A stretch of DNA of 64,000 nt, from positions 124,001 through 188,000 of the forward strand of contig CANGWB010000001.1 of assembly GCA_947457465.1 (NCBI GenBank), written 5' to 3'. The notes below the pieces were generated by a model, which saw only the letters and a program-made list of their open reading frames with translations, was not told the DNA's origin and did not search any database. This DNA is from Chitinophagaceae bacterium. GTDB taxonomy: Bacteria > Bacteroidota > Bacteroidia > Chitinophagales > Chitinophagaceae. This document shows, piece after piece, positions 35,281 to 45,463 of this stretch. The stretch's first letter is position 1; each line of letters starts with the position of its first letter. Position numbers and translations under genes: made by a program.

Positions 35281-37094
35281 TGAGACTTGCTCTCCTGCGC
35301 GCTAACCGGCTCGGTTTGAGGAATGAACTCACGTCCATCCTTTCCGTAATCATAAGGCCAACGGTGAACTTCCGGAATGTCACCTTCCCAGTTCCCGTGT
35401 CCGGGATTGATGGGGGTAGTCCACTCCAGCGTATTCGCACCCCAAGGATTCTGCGTGCGCACCTTACGACCTTTGAATATGGAATAGAAGAAGTTGAATA
35501 CGAACAGCAGCTGAACGGCGAACACCACGATCGATACAACCGTGATCATCTTGTCCAGATCCGCAAAATCATTGAACGATACCCAGCCGCGCTTATCGAG
35601 ATAACGACGAGGTACACCCGCCAGACCCTGATAGTGCATCGGCCAGAAGATCAAATACGATCCGATCATCGTTACCCAGAAATGCATGTAAGCCATCGTG
35701 TTATTGAGGTAACGACCGAACATTTTCGGGAACCAGTGATAAACCCCGGCAAACATGCCGAAGAATGATGCCACACCCATCACAATGTGAAAGTGCGCCA
35801 CGACGAACATCGTATCGTGCAAATGAATATCGATGGTAGAGTTACCGAGGAAGATACCGGTCAATCCACCAGAGATGAACAAGCTCACAAAACCGATCGC
35901 GAACAAGGTAGCCGGCGTAAAGCGAATATTACCTCGCCAGATCGTCGTCAACCAGTTGAACACCTTGATGGCCGACGGCACCGCGATCAGCAACGTCAAT
36001 AGAACGAATACCGAACCAAGGAACGGATTCAATCCGGTCACGAACATGTGGTGCGCCCATACCAAGAAGGCGAGGATGGCGATCGCAAACAAGGAACCCA
36101 ACATCGCCATGTATCCGAAGATGGGCTTGCGGGAATTCACTGACAAGATCTCCGACACCATTCCCATTGCTGGCAAGAGGATGATGTATACTTCGGGGTG
36201 ACCAAGGAACCAGAACAAGTGCTGATACAGGATCGCACTACCACCTTCATTCGGAAGGATCTCTCCGTTCACAACGATATCGCTGAGATAGAAGCTAGTA
36301 CCGAGGTTACGGTCGAACAATAACAGAATAGCACCGGACAACAATACAGGGAAAGACAATACGCCCAAGATAGCCGTGAAGAACATCGCCCAGATGGGGA
36401 GCGGCATACGGGTCATACTCATTCCCTTCGTGCGCATGTTCAGAATGGTAGCGATGTAATTCAATCCACCCAACAAGGAAGAGATGATGAACAACGCCAT
36501 ACTCACCAGCCAGAGGTCGGCACCGAGTTTTTGTCCGTCACCGGCCTGACGAAGGGCACTGAGTGGCGGGTACATGGTCCAACCACCGGAAGCAGGTCCG
36601 GTATGCACAAAAATGGAACTCAACATCACCACACCGGCGAGGAAGAAGAACCAGTAAGAAAGCATATTCATGAACGGCGAAGCCATATCACGTGCTCCTA
36701 CTTGCAGTGGAATGAGTAGGTTCGCAAAGGTTCCGCTCAAACCGGCGGTCAATACGAAGAATACGAGTACGGTTCCGTGGATGGTCACCAGACCATAATA
36801 GAATTCAGGCTGGATCTGTCCGCCTTTGGCCCACTCACCGAAAAATGTTTCGAGGATCGGAAACGATTCTTCCGGATAGCCCAATTGCAAACGGAAGAGG
36901 ACCGAGAAGAGTCCGCCGATGATGGCCCACACGATACCCGTGATCAGGAATTGCTTCCCGATGGTCTTGTGGTCCATACTAAAAATATACTTCGATACGA
37001 AGGTCTCATGATGATGCTCATGCGCCTGCTCATGAGGGTGAGCTACATGTGCTCCGTCGGTAACAGCTGCCTGTTGGTTCAATACTTCACTCAT
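35277..37094 (-). CDS. coxA: Cytochrome c oxidase subunit I
   Basis: 605 residues with twelve helices and the haem-copper centre. WFLGHPEVYIILLPAMG gives the CuB His, the cross-linked Tyr and the proton-channel Glu of A-type oxidases. VWAHHMFVTGLNPF provides the two further CuB histidines, and HDTMFVVAHFHIVMG the two haem ligands. AVPSAIKVFNW is the K-channel region. It reduces O2 to water and pumps protons. It follows coxB by 33 bases and precedes ctaB with overlap. Confidence 0.95.
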   Translation of the reverse strand: MSEVLNQQAAVTDGAHVAHPHEQAHEHHHETFVSKYIFSMDHKTIGKQFLITGIVWAIIGGLFSVLFRLQLGYPEESFPILETFFGEWAKGGQIQPEFYYGLVTIHGTVLVFFVLTAGLSGTFANLLIPLQVGARDMASPFMNMLSYWFFFLAGVVMLSSIFVHTGPASGGWTMYPPLSALRQAGDGQKLGADLWLVSMALFIISSLLGGLNYIATILNMRTKGMSMTRMPLPIWAMFFTAILGVLSFPVLLSGAILLLFDRNLGTSFYLSDIVVNGEILPNEGGSAILYQHLFWFLGHPEVYIILLPAMGMVSEILSVNSRKPIFGYMAMLGSLFAIAILAFLVWAHHMFVTGLNPFLGSVFVLLTLLIAVPSAIKVFNWLTTIWRGNIRFTPATLFAIGFVSLFISGGLTGIFLGNSTIDIHLHDTMFVVAHFHIVMGVASFFGMFAGVYHWFPKMFGRYLNNTMAYMHFWVTMIGSYLIFWPMHYQGLAGVPRRYLDKRGWVSFNDFADLDKMITVVSIVVFAVQLLFVFNFFYSIFKGRKVRTQNPWGANTLEWTTPINPGHGNWEGDIPEVHRWPYDYGKDGREFIPQTEPVSAQESKSH

Positions 37095-37127
37095 ACATTT
37101 GGTTTGACAGGTTCTTGGATGGATTTA

Positions 37128-38168
37128 TCAATTGATTGCTACGGCATTGGTTGTCGCAGCAGGTGTATCATTTTTCTTAGAAGGATCTTTATCCGGATTC
37201 GCGACCAGGTACTGCGGTTTCTTCGAAGCCAACCAGGCATCAAACTCCGCCTGTGTCTCAACTACCACTACACCACGCATACTCCAGTGACCTTTACCAC
37301 ACATCTGGTCGCAAGACAATTCATATACGAAATCCGGATTACCGGTCTTCTCTTTCATTTCCTTGGTCGTGTACTTCGGGGTGAACCACATCGTAGTGGG
37401 TGTACCGGGTACCGCATCCATCTTCATGCGGAAATGAACCAGTCCCACATCGTGGATCACATCCTTCGCACCGATGACCAGCTTCACAGGCTTACCCACC
37501 ACGAGGTGCATTTCCTGTTCCACAAAAACATCATCCTTATTGGTTGAATCTTCCCAGATCTGTCCGGCCGGATTACCCGCCGCCGGATCTACGTTCTTGA
37601 AATATTTTTTACCGAGGATGCCATCAGCTCCCGGATAACGGAACTCCCACCCGAACTGCTTACCGACCACTTCCACTTGCATCGCATCCTTGGGTGCGTC
37701 ACCGGTGATCCGGAACCAATAAACGATCCCGAATCCAACCAGTACCGTAAGGGCAATGGCAGGGATAACCGTCCAGATCAATTCAAGTGTGTTGTTGTGC
37801 GGATAGAAAAAAGCCTTCCGGTCATCAGACTCCTGATACTTATAAGAGAACCAGAACAAGGCGATCTGCGTGATCAGGAAGACCACAAACGTCACGGCTA
37901 TAGTCACATACAACATCCGGTCAACCAATACACCATGATCGGAGGCCGGCTCGCCGAGAATACGGCCTTTGAATTTTTCGTTACAGAGATACACGCCGAT
38001 CAATCCAAGCACCAAAAATGCCAGGAGCATAAAGGCATTGATCCGATTGGTCTGCTTACGGGTGCGTTCCCAACCGCGCAATACCGCCACATACTCGCTG
38101 GCCTTGGAGATCTGGAAGATGATCACGAAAGCCAGTACCAGGATCGCAATGATGAATAAGACTTGCAT
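37128..38168 (-). CDS. coxB: Cytochrome c oxidase subunit II (CuA)
   Basis: 346 residues. Three membrane segments near residues 2-22, 45-63 and 90-115 are followed by a TM helix (TVIPAIALTVLVGFGIVYW) and the periplasmic cupredoxin domain. CuA ligands are visible in DVIHDVGLVHF (His) and SCDQMCGKGHWSM (two Cys, His, Met). The usual Glu between the cysteines is Gln, but there only the backbone oxygen binds copper. There is no C-terminal cytochrome c domain, so an external donor such as ActE or another cytochrome is needed. The extra N-terminal helices are typical for Bacteroidota. Confidence 0.93.
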   Translation of the reverse strand: MQVLFIIAILVLAFVIIFQISKASEYVAVLRGWERTRKQTNRINAFMLLAFLVLGLIGVYLCNEKFKGRILGEPASDHGVLVDRMLYVTIAVTFVVFLITQIALFWFSYKYQESDDRKAFFYPHNNTLELIWTVIPAIALTVLVGFGIVYWFRITGDAPKDAMQVEVVGKQFGWEFRYPGADGILGKKYFKNVDPAAGNPAGQIWEDSTNKDDVFVEQEMHLVVGKPVKLVIGAKDVIHDVGLVHFRMKMDAVPGTPTTMWFTPKYTTKEMKEKTGNPDFVYELSCDQMCGKGHWSMRGVVVVETQAEFDAWLASKKPQYLVANPDKDPSKKNDTPAATTNAVAIN

Positions 38169-38218
38169 AACGTAAAGTTCTAGGACGTGATTGGAATTAG
38201 TTGAATTCGTTTAGGAGA

Positions 38219-39445
38219 TCAGGTATGATGGATCAGACTTTCTTTCACGAACGGATGATTCTTGGCCAGTAAAGGCGCCTTTGTCAAGGCCCGACCCACC
38301 ACAAACAGGATCAGTCCCACAAAAAACAACGCCACCCCGAAATCATACACGATCATCGGTACATGATCAGGAGAGACCGCCGGGAATACCATCTGATAGA
38401 AATCGAGCCAGTGACCGAAAATGATCAGGACAGCCATGAAAGCCACCGTACCATAATTACGCTTCGCACCGCGGGTCATGAGGATCAAGAGCGGCGCAAT
38501 GAAGTTGATCACCAACATCAACCAGAAGATGCCGCTGTAGATACCCTGTGCACGTGGTTTGAAATAAACCGTTTCCTCCGGAATGTTGGCGTACCAGATC
38601 AACATATACTGCGAAAACCACAGATAGGTCCAGAATACCGAGAAGGCGAACATGAACTTACCGATATCATGCAGGTGCTCATTGTTCACATACTCCAAGT
38701 AATTATTGTTCTTCAGGTAGATCACGAACAAAGCGATCAAGGCCATACCGGATACGAACGTGCTGGCGAAGGTGTACCAACTGTACATGGTGCTGTACCA
38801 ATGTGCATCGATACTCATCAACCACAACCAAGGCGTAGAAGAAAGCACCGTGAGCGCGAATACCACCGCGAACAAGGCAGCCCAAACCGTATTGTTCCAG
38901 ATGTATTTTTTGCGACCCTCGAGATCCGTGATCGGATTCTCATCCAGGCTGCGAGAAAGCTGACGCATTTTCCAACCGAGTAAAGACCAAAGGCCGATCG
39001 TAAGCACGGTAACAACTGCGAAGAAGTTTTTATTCAAAAACCCTTTTTTGTGATTCAACACCGGATCACCGGCCACATGATGGGTATCGGTCCAGTGATA
39101 GATCGTATGATCACCGCCGAACACGATCGCAAACAAGATACCCATACTGATCACACCGATCACCGGCACCACCGCTGAGATGGCCTCGGGCACACGACGA
39201 AAAGCCATCTGCCATCCGCCCCAGGCAAGTGTGGTAGCACAGATGAAGAACATAGAAGCATTCACTACCAGCAGAAAGAAAACACTGTTCTGCAGCAGAG
39301 AGGCCCAGAAGCGGGCACCTTCATGACCACCTTTGGCGCCATAAGAAAACCAGAGGGCGCCAATAGCCAATAAGCCCACAGCCATCAAGGAGATTGCGAG
39401 GGTGTTGTAACGCTTGGGGACAATGAATTGATCGCGTGTTGACAT
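38219..39445 (-). CDS. actF: Alternative complex III subunit ActF
   Basis: 408 residues with about ten helices, the smaller of the two quinol-side NrfD-like membrane proteins of alternative complex III. It matches the ActF family (quinol:cytochrome c oxidoreductase membrane protein): SLMAVGLLAIGALWFSYG, FWASLLQNSVFF and WTYLWFSQYMLIWYANIPEE are visible blocks. It should form the membrane arm with ActC. Located between actE and coxB, 35 and 50 bases away. Confidence 0.87.
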   Translation of the reverse strand: MSTRDQFIVPKRYNTLAISLMAVGLLAIGALWFSYGAKGGHEGARFWASLLQNSVFFLLVVNASMFFICATTLAWGGWQMAFRRVPEAISAVVPVIGVISMGILFAIVFGGDHTIYHWTDTHHVAGDPVLNHKKGFLNKNFFAVVTVLTIGLWSLLGWKMRQLSRSLDENPITDLEGRKKYIWNNTVWAALFAVVFALTVLSSTPWLWLMSIDAHWYSTMYSWYTFASTFVSGMALIALFVIYLKNNNYLEYVNNEHLHDIGKFMFAFSVFWTYLWFSQYMLIWYANIPEETVYFKPRAQGIYSGIFWLMLVINFIAPLLILMTRGAKRNYGTVAFMAVLIIFGHWLDFYQMVFPAVSPDHVPMIVYDFGVALFFVGLILFVVGRALTKAPLLAKNHPFVKESLIHHT

Positions 39446-39480
39446 CAGTATTCGTTTTTGTTCGTCGTTTCTTTTCTTTC

Positions 39481-40095
39481 TTACATCGATTTAGCAGTAC
39501 TGTCGGCAGCAGCAGCCGCAGCTTTAGCTCCTTGCTTACTCTTCACATACGTGATCACCATCCAGCGCTGTTTGGTGCTGAGTTGTGAAGCATAACTACC
39601 CATCGCATTCTTTCCGTAGGTCAGCGAATGGAACATGGTTCCTTCCGCCATCGCTTCGTACTTCGCATCACCGACTAAGGCGATGGGCTTGGAGGGATAT
39701 GGGCCATTACCGTCGTTCCAAAGCGGACCGTTTCCATCCAACTTCTTACCATGACAGATACCACAGTTCACCAGATACAAACGCTCGGCTTCTTTGAGAT
39801 CGACCGCTGCTACATCAAGTGGATTCTTGACAGAAGCAGACATCGCGTAACCGGCTGAATCATTTTTATACGGATAGGCAGCCATCTCGCCCCGAGCAAT
39901 CGTACCGGATACAGGCGTAGCGGTATAATTAACACCGGCTTGCGTCAATGCTTCGGTAGATGCATAGGTTTCATACGCGCGGCTGTAAGACATATCCGGC
40001 ATGTAAACCGTACCGGGATCGCGACGCACATTGGAACATCCGATCAACACCACTGCCGTGGTCAGCACTCCGAAAAAGATCGATATACGTTTCAT
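39481..40095 (-). CDS. actE: Alternative complex III cytochrome subunit ActE
   Basis: 204 residues, lipoprotein signal (TTAVVLIGC), then one haem c site (CGICHGKKLDG near residue 112) and a probable Met ligand in KNAMGSYASQLS. It would carry electrons from ActA towards the oxidase. Start at the ATG 40095; the codon before is a TTG. An alanine-rich tail ends the protein. Confidence 0.88.
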   Translation of the reverse strand: MKRISIFFGVLTTAVVLIGCSNVRRDPGTVYMPDMSYSRAYETYASTEALTQAGVNYTATPVSGTIARGEMAAYPYKNDSAGYAMSASVKNPLDVAAVDLKEAERLYLVNCGICHGKKLDGNGPLWNDGNGPYPSKPIALVGDAKYEAMAEGTMFHSLTYGKNAMGSYASQLSTKQRWMVITYVKSKQGAKAAAAAADSTAKSM

Positions 40096-40113
40096 CAAAT
40101 TCAGTATTAGATA

Positions 40114-40698
40114 TTAGGCGTTGGTGGATTTTTGAAACCGCATGGTGTCGTGATCGTAACGACCCAACCACCAGCCGGTCTCTTTCTCCATGACAGTCAC
40201 ATCCTTCGCTCCCACGCTCTCCAGGAACTTGATCGCTTCCGCTTCATTCGTGGCATCCGTACACTCAACAGCCATCACGAACGTATCGTCGGTAGAACGA
40301 GGATTGAAATGATCTTTTTTCACGAAAGGGGCGAGCTGACAGAGATAACAGAACGTCAGTACCATCCCTACCGCTGCAAACAGTACGGTCAACTCGAAGG
40401 TCACCGGAATCCAGGCGGGCAAAGCAAAAAACGGCTTACCACCAAAATTGATCGGCCAATCCAGCGTCAGCGCCCAAGTGATGAATCCGACAGCAGTAGA
40501 TGTACCCGTGATCCCATAAATGAATCCGGCCGTATGCAAACTGGTGTCGCGTAATCCCATCGCATGATCCAAACCATGGATCGGAAACGGCGTGAACACG
40601 TCGTGGATCTTGTAACCGGCACGGCGCACCTTCTTGACAGCGGGGAACAGAACCGCCTCGTCGTAAAAGTTGCCGACCACGAATTTTTGTACACTCAT
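40114..40698 (-). CDS. actD: Alternative complex III subunit ActD (DUF3341)
   Basis: 194 residues. The opening FVVGNFYDEAVLFPAVKKVR and YKIHDVFTPFPIHGLD are the DUF3341/ActD signature, followed by two helices (about 70-90 and 105-130) and a soluble tail. It is a structural membrane subunit of alternative complex III. Confidence 0.9.
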   Translation of the reverse strand: MSVQKFVVGNFYDEAVLFPAVKKVRRAGYKIHDVFTPFPIHGLDHAMGLRDTSLHTAGFIYGITGTSTAVGFITWALTLDWPINFGGKPFFALPAWIPVTFELTVLFAAVGMVLTFCYLCQLAPFVKKDHFNPRSTDDTFVMAVECTDATNEAEAIKFLESVGAKDVTVMEKETGWWLGRYDHDTMRFQKSTNA

Positions 40699-40754
40699 AA
40701 CTTATCTCCCTTTCGGGTTATTTGCGGCACACCCCAGGTGTACCGGTTAACAAA

Positions 40755-42209
40755 TCAATGATGATCACCGTGCACATGCTTGTCAGCATATGCATCAAGT
40801 GATTCGTTCTCCTCCTTCGACATGCCCTGCTTGAAATTCGAACCATTCTTTTTCAAGATGTGCTTGATCTCAGCGATTGCAATAACAGGGAAATATTTAG
40901 AGAAGAGGAAGTAACAGGTGAAGAACAAACCGAAGGTTCCCAGGTAGAACCCGACCTCCCAGATAGTAGGCGTGTAATACGTACTCCAGGAAGAAGGCAG
41001 GTAATCACGATAAATGGAGGTTACGATGATCACGAAACGCTCGAACCACATACCGATATTCACCAGGATCGACATGAAGAAGGTCACAAACAGATTACGG
41101 CGCATTTTGCGGAACCAGAAGATCTGGGGCGACAATACGTTACAACCCATCATCAACCAATAACTCCAGCCATACGGACTATTCAAATTCAAACGGTTCT
41201 CTTTGAACGCATACCACTCATAAGGCACCGCACTGTACCAAGCCATGAACAACTCGGTCAGGTAAGCAATACCCACGATCGAACCGGTAAGTACGATCAC
41301 CTTGTTCATCACTTCGATGTGCTCGATGGTGATGTACTCTTCCAGCGACAATACTTTACGCGTTACCAACAGGAGGGTCTGCACCATCGCAAATCCGGAG
41401 AAGATCGCACCCGCTACGAAATAAGGCGGGAAGATCGTTGTATGCCAACCGGGAACGACAGAAGTGGCGAAGTCAAAGGATACAATGGTGTGTACAGATA
41501 ATACAAGCGGGGTACTCAATCCGGCCAACACCAGCGACAATGCCTCATGACGCTGCCAGTGCTTGGTGGAACCTGTCCAACCGAAAGCCGCCACACCATA
41601 GAAAAGCTTCGCCCATTTTTTCTTGGCACGGTCACGCAGTGTCGCCATATCAGGAATCAATCCGGAGTACCAGAAAAGAAGTGATACTGTGAAATAAGTT
41701 GAGATCGCGAATACGTCCCACAAAAGTGGTGAGTTGAAGTTCACCCACAGCGGACCACGTGTATTCGGATAAGGAAGAACGAAGAACGCATTCCATACAC
41801 GACCCATGTGCCAGATCGGGAACTGACCCGCACACATTACCGCGAAGATGGTCATCGCTTCCGCTGCACGATTCACCCCAGTACGCCATCCCTGACGGAA
41901 CAGCAAGAGGATCGCGGAGATCAATGTTCCGGCATGACCGATACCGACCCACCATACGAAGTTGGTGATGTCCCAACCCCAACCGATGGTACGGTTCAGG
42001 TTCCACTGCCCTGTACCATACGTAACCTCCATAGCGACGGAGACAACTCCGAACAGCAACAAGGCTACAGAGACAAGGAATCCGATCCACCAAAGCCGCG
42101 AAGGTTTGGCCTCGACCGGGCGACAGATGTCTTCTGTCACCTGATGATAATCCTTGGTGCCGTCTACCAGGGGTTGTCTGACTTGCGATTCATACCGAAG
42201 TGATGCCAT
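40755..42209 (-). CDS. actC: Alternative complex III membrane subunit ActC (NrfD-like)
   Basis: 484 residues with about ten helices. NFVWWVGIGHAGTLISAILLL and LYWHMGRVW-type regions (FPIWHMGRVWNAFFVLPYPN) mark the NrfD/PsrC family, and the length matches ActC. It is the probable menaquinol-oxidising subunit. It follows actB by 25 bases. The N-terminal 40 residues are soluble. Confidence 0.91.
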   Translation of the reverse strand: MASLRYESQVRQPLVDGTKDYHQVTEDICRPVEAKPSRLWWIGFLVSVALLLFGVVSVAMEVTYGTGQWNLNRTIGWGWDITNFVWWVGIGHAGTLISAILLLFRQGWRTGVNRAAEAMTIFAVMCAGQFPIWHMGRVWNAFFVLPYPNTRGPLWVNFNSPLLWDVFAISTYFTVSLLFWYSGLIPDMATLRDRAKKKWAKLFYGVAAFGWTGSTKHWQRHEALSLVLAGLSTPLVLSVHTIVSFDFATSVVPGWHTTIFPPYFVAGAIFSGFAMVQTLLLVTRKVLSLEEYITIEHIEVMNKVIVLTGSIVGIAYLTELFMAWYSAVPYEWYAFKENRLNLNSPYGWSYWLMMGCNVLSPQIFWFRKMRRNLFVTFFMSILVNIGMWFERFVIIVTSIYRDYLPSSWSTYYTPTIWEVGFYLGTFGLFFTCYFLFSKYFPVIAIAEIKHILKKNGSNFKQGMSKEENESLDAYADKHVHGDHH

Positions 42210-42234
42210 ATTCTTTCTCTTTCAAGGTTCAATA

Positions 42235-45200
42235 TCAATGATGCGGAGCCGTTTCACCATGTGTGGCAGGTGCATGCTCTTCAGCAGCTGCCGCATGATG
42301 CGTGGCCGGTTCGATCAACTCATCCGTGTTGCGCACTTTCGCCAGATAGCTCACGTTGGGCAACACATGTAATTGCTCCAATACATAGTAGCTACGGCTG
42401 GCATTGTTTGCACGCACCTGTGTGATCTCACTTTGCTTATCGTGTACGTTACCGAATACGATCGCGTTGGCTGAACAAGCAGTCTGACAAGCGGTCTTCG
42501 CATCGCCATCCGCGAGCGGACGACCTTGCTTCTTCGCCTCCAGTTTAGCAGCCTGCAAACGCTGGAAACAGAACGAACATTTTTCGATCACCCCGCGGGA
42601 ACGAACCGTTACATCCGGATTCAATACCATGCGCGTGAGATCATCGTTCATCTGCTCGATCACGGGATCCAACTTACCGACCACCTGTTGATCACGGTTG
42701 TTCGGGAAGCTGTCTGCTCCTGTATAATCAGCCCAGTTGAAACGACGTACTTTAAATGGACAGTTGTTGGCGCAATAACGAGTTCCGATACAACGATTGT
42801 AGGTCATCTGGTTGATGCCCTCTGCACTGTGGTTAGTGGCCGCAACCGGACAAACATTCTCGCAAGGAGCATTGTCGCAATGCTGACACATCATCGGCTG
42901 GAACACCACACCCTTCAATTGATTGGGATCCGCTGCATCGCTCACGAAATAGCGATCGATGCGCAACCAATGCATATCGTGATAACGAAGTACTTCACTC
43001 TTACCTACAACAGGAACGTTATTCTCTGCATTACAAGCAACCACACAAGAGCCACAACCATAGCAGGCATTCATATCGATGTTCATGCCCCACTTGATAC
43101 CCGGCTGTGCATGTGAACCATACAACGTTGCATTCTTGCGGAAATCCGTTGTATCCGTTCCCTTACCGTACGCCTCTTCGAGATGGTTACGGTAATCCGG
43201 TATCGTATTCGGATATTTCACCAGCGTCGCCAAGGTGGTTTCGCGAACCACCTCTGTACGATCATCATAGGTTCCGTGTATCTGCGTGGTAGCCACTTTG
43301 TGCTTACGTCCGGCATCGGCCAGCGTAACAGTGCCCTGATAGGAAACCGTCGTGCCATCGAAGGAAGTGAACACATACGCGTTCTGTCCTACGCCGGCTG
43401 CTGTCTTACCTAATTTCTCACCACGACCATAACCCACCGCGATCGCAATGGTATTGGTTTGCATACCCGGTACGATCAATACAGGCAATTCAACTTCTTT
43501 CTTGCCCAACGTGATCTTGATAACCGGTTTTTGTGGATAGAACTCATAATTGTTGATGTCCTTCTCGGGACCTTTCATCAGATCCAGTCCCAGCAACTCC
43601 TTCGCCATCGGCATGCTCATCAAGGCGTAGTTGTCCCACGTGGCCTTACTGATACCATCCGGCAACTCCTGTAACCAGGGGTTAGTAGCACCGATACCGC
43701 TTCCGATAGACGCTTTCTGATAGAGCACCACTTCGGTACCAGTCACCGCTGCATAACTCTTGATCGCAGCAACTGCTCCGGCCAATGAACCGGAAGAATA
43801 GTTACCCGGACCTTTTCCTTGGGATGCCTCTTCCCGCAAGCCGTTCTGCAAACCTTCATTGAAAGCTGCTTCACCTCCCGGCTGGGCATTCCAGTAATTC
43901 TTGAAATAAACATCGTAATCCGTGTCATTGCCGCTCCACTTCAACAGAGATGTCTGGAAGGGACGCGTTTTAAACAACGGATGAATGGTAGGCTGCTGAA
44001 AGCAGATCACGCCCGCTTTCGGGTTCGCATCGCCCCAGCTCTCCAAATAATGATGTGAAGGCACACTGAACTGACAATGCTCCGTGGTCTCATCCATCCG
44101 CTCATTGAAGCTGATGGTCACCTTCACTTTTTTCAACGCAGCCGTAAATCGAGCAGCGTCGTGATAATTATATACAGGGTTCGCGCCATAGATCATCAGC
44201 GTTCCCACTTCACCCGCTTCCATGGCAGCCACCAATACATTCATATCGGTGTCGATGCCCTTGCGATAATTCACGGTACTTTTCCAATCGATGGTAGAAC
44301 CGAACGAACCGATGGCCTGATTGATGGCATTCACCACCACCTGCACATTCTTGTCGTTGCTTCCGCAAACGACCAGTCCTTTTCCTTTATTCTTATTCAG
44401 ATCAGCTGCTACTTTCTCGATACCAGCTTTCAGCTTGGCATCGCTTAACTCAACCGCTCCGCCATTCAACGCCGACAATAAGGCTGACGCAACCGCACCG
44501 GTTTGAGAAGGACGATGAACATAACGTTCATCGGCACTGGCACCGGTTAAGCTGAGATAACCTTCGAACTGATAGTGCTTGCTCATGCGTGGATTCGCCG
44601 CATCGATCTTACGACCCGCTGAATAAGCTTTTGCAAATTCAACCGGACTCAGCCAGCTTCCAAGAAAATCAGCACCCAAACTCACGATCACATCCGCTGC
44701 AGCAAAATCATATCCGGGTAATTGCTTTCCGAAACCACAAGCCTCATTGGCGAGCAACATACCACTATAAGAAACCGCATCGTACTGAACATGCTTCAAT
44801 CCGCTATATCCGTTGATGATGGCTTGTGTGGAGGGAGAATTCAAGGTAGAGGTCAACAATACTGCACTGCCGCCAGCCGCCTTCATTTGCTCGGCGATCA
44901 TTTTATCCAACTGCTCGTACGTAGGAACTTCCTGGAATGCATCACCCTTCTTTTGCTGCGGGTAACGCAGACGATGTGTATCATAAAGATCAAGCACAGA
45001 AGCCTGCACGCGGGCAGATGTACCACCATGCGCAAAAGCACTTCCTGTCAGCTGATTTCCTTCGATCTTGATCGGGCGACCATCGCGCACCTTCGCCAAT
45101 ACCGGCACCACATCTCCTTCCTGTACAAACGTGGTAGCATAATACTGAGCCACACCCGGGATCAGATTCTCCGGCTTGTTTGCATACGGAATGACCTTCT

Positions 45201-45414
45201 TCACCGGGATCTCGCAACTCGCAGCCAGCGTGGCTGCTGCCGTGCTGAATCCGAGGTATTTCAGAAAATCACGACGAGGGGCCTTGGCTTCCGCCAATCC
45301 ACCGTCAAAACCTTCGAAAGGCAGTTCCTCGCGGAACTCATCCTGATGTTGCTGACGAAAGGATTCGCCCGAATTCACTTCTCCGAAACTCTGCCAGTAC
45401 TTGTTTTGGCTCAT
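42235..45414 (-). CDS. actB: Alternative complex III iron-sulfur subunit ActB
   Basis: 1059 residues. A Tat-like signal variant, RRDFLKYLGFSTAAATLAAS, lies near residues 48-67. Next is a molybdopterin-oxidoreductase-like domain (about 80-750) without visible cofactor ligands, then a ferredoxin-like domain (about 780-1000). CYGCGSCVVACNAENNVP, CQHCDNAPCENVCP, CIGTRYCANNCPF and CSFCFQRLQAAK would hold up to four clusters. It passes electrons from quinol oxidation to the ActA haems. It is a fusion of molybdopterin-like and ferredoxin-like parts, as in other ActB proteins. Confidence 0.93.
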   Translation of the reverse strand: MSQNKYWQSFGEVNSGESFRQQHQDEFREELPFEGFDGGLAEAKAPRRDFLKYLGFSTAAATLAASCEIPVKKVIPYANKPENLIPGVAQYYATTFVQEGDVVPVLAKVRDGRPIKIEGNQLTGSAFAHGGTSARVQASVLDLYDTHRLRYPQQKKGDAFQEVPTYEQLDKMIAEQMKAAGGSAVLLTSTLNSPSTQAIINGYSGLKHVQYDAVSYSGMLLANEACGFGKQLPGYDFAAADVIVSLGADFLGSWLSPVEFAKAYSAGRKIDAANPRMSKHYQFEGYLSLTGASADERYVHRPSQTGAVASALLSALNGGAVELSDAKLKAGIEKVAADLNKNKGKGLVVCGSNDKNVQVVVNAINQAIGSFGSTIDWKSTVNYRKGIDTDMNVLVAAMEAGEVGTLMIYGANPVYNYHDAARFTAALKKVKVTISFNERMDETTEHCQFSVPSHHYLESWGDANPKAGVICFQQPTIHPLFKTRPFQTSLLKWSGNDTDYDVYFKNYWNAQPGGEAAFNEGLQNGLREEASQGKGPGNYSSGSLAGAVAAIKSYAAVTGTEVVLYQKASIGSGIGATNPWLQELPDGISKATWDNYALMSMPMAKELLGLDLMKGPEKDINNYEFYPQKPVIKITLGKKEVELPVLIVPGMQTNTIAIAVGYGRGEKLGKTAAGVGQNAYVFTSFDGTTVSYQGTVTLADAGRKHKVATTQIHGTYDDRTEVVRETTLATLVKYPNTIPDYRNHLEEAYGKGTDTTDFRKNATLYGSHAQPGIKWGMNIDMNACYGCGSCVVACNAENNVPVVGKSEVLRYHDMHWLRIDRYFVSDAADPNQLKGVVFQPMMCQHCDNAPCENVCPVAATNHSAEGINQMTYNRCIGTRYCANNCPFKVRRFNWADYTGADSFPNNRDQQVVGKLDPVIEQMNDDLTRMVLNPDVTVRSRGVIEKCSFCFQRLQAAKLEAKKQGRPLADGDAKTACQTACSANAIVFGNVHDKQSEITQVRANNASRSYYVLEQLHVLPNVSYLAKVRNTDELIEPATHHAAAAEEHAPATHGETAPHH

Positions 45415-45463
45415 GGAATACAGTTTGTAAGATTCTGGTTTCTTCGTTTAGTTCCTGTTGCGA

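Noticed and set aside
42235-45414. Active molybdenum oxidoreductase
   Set aside because: The molybdopterin-like part of ActB shows no cofactor ligand, and gene context is alternative complex III.
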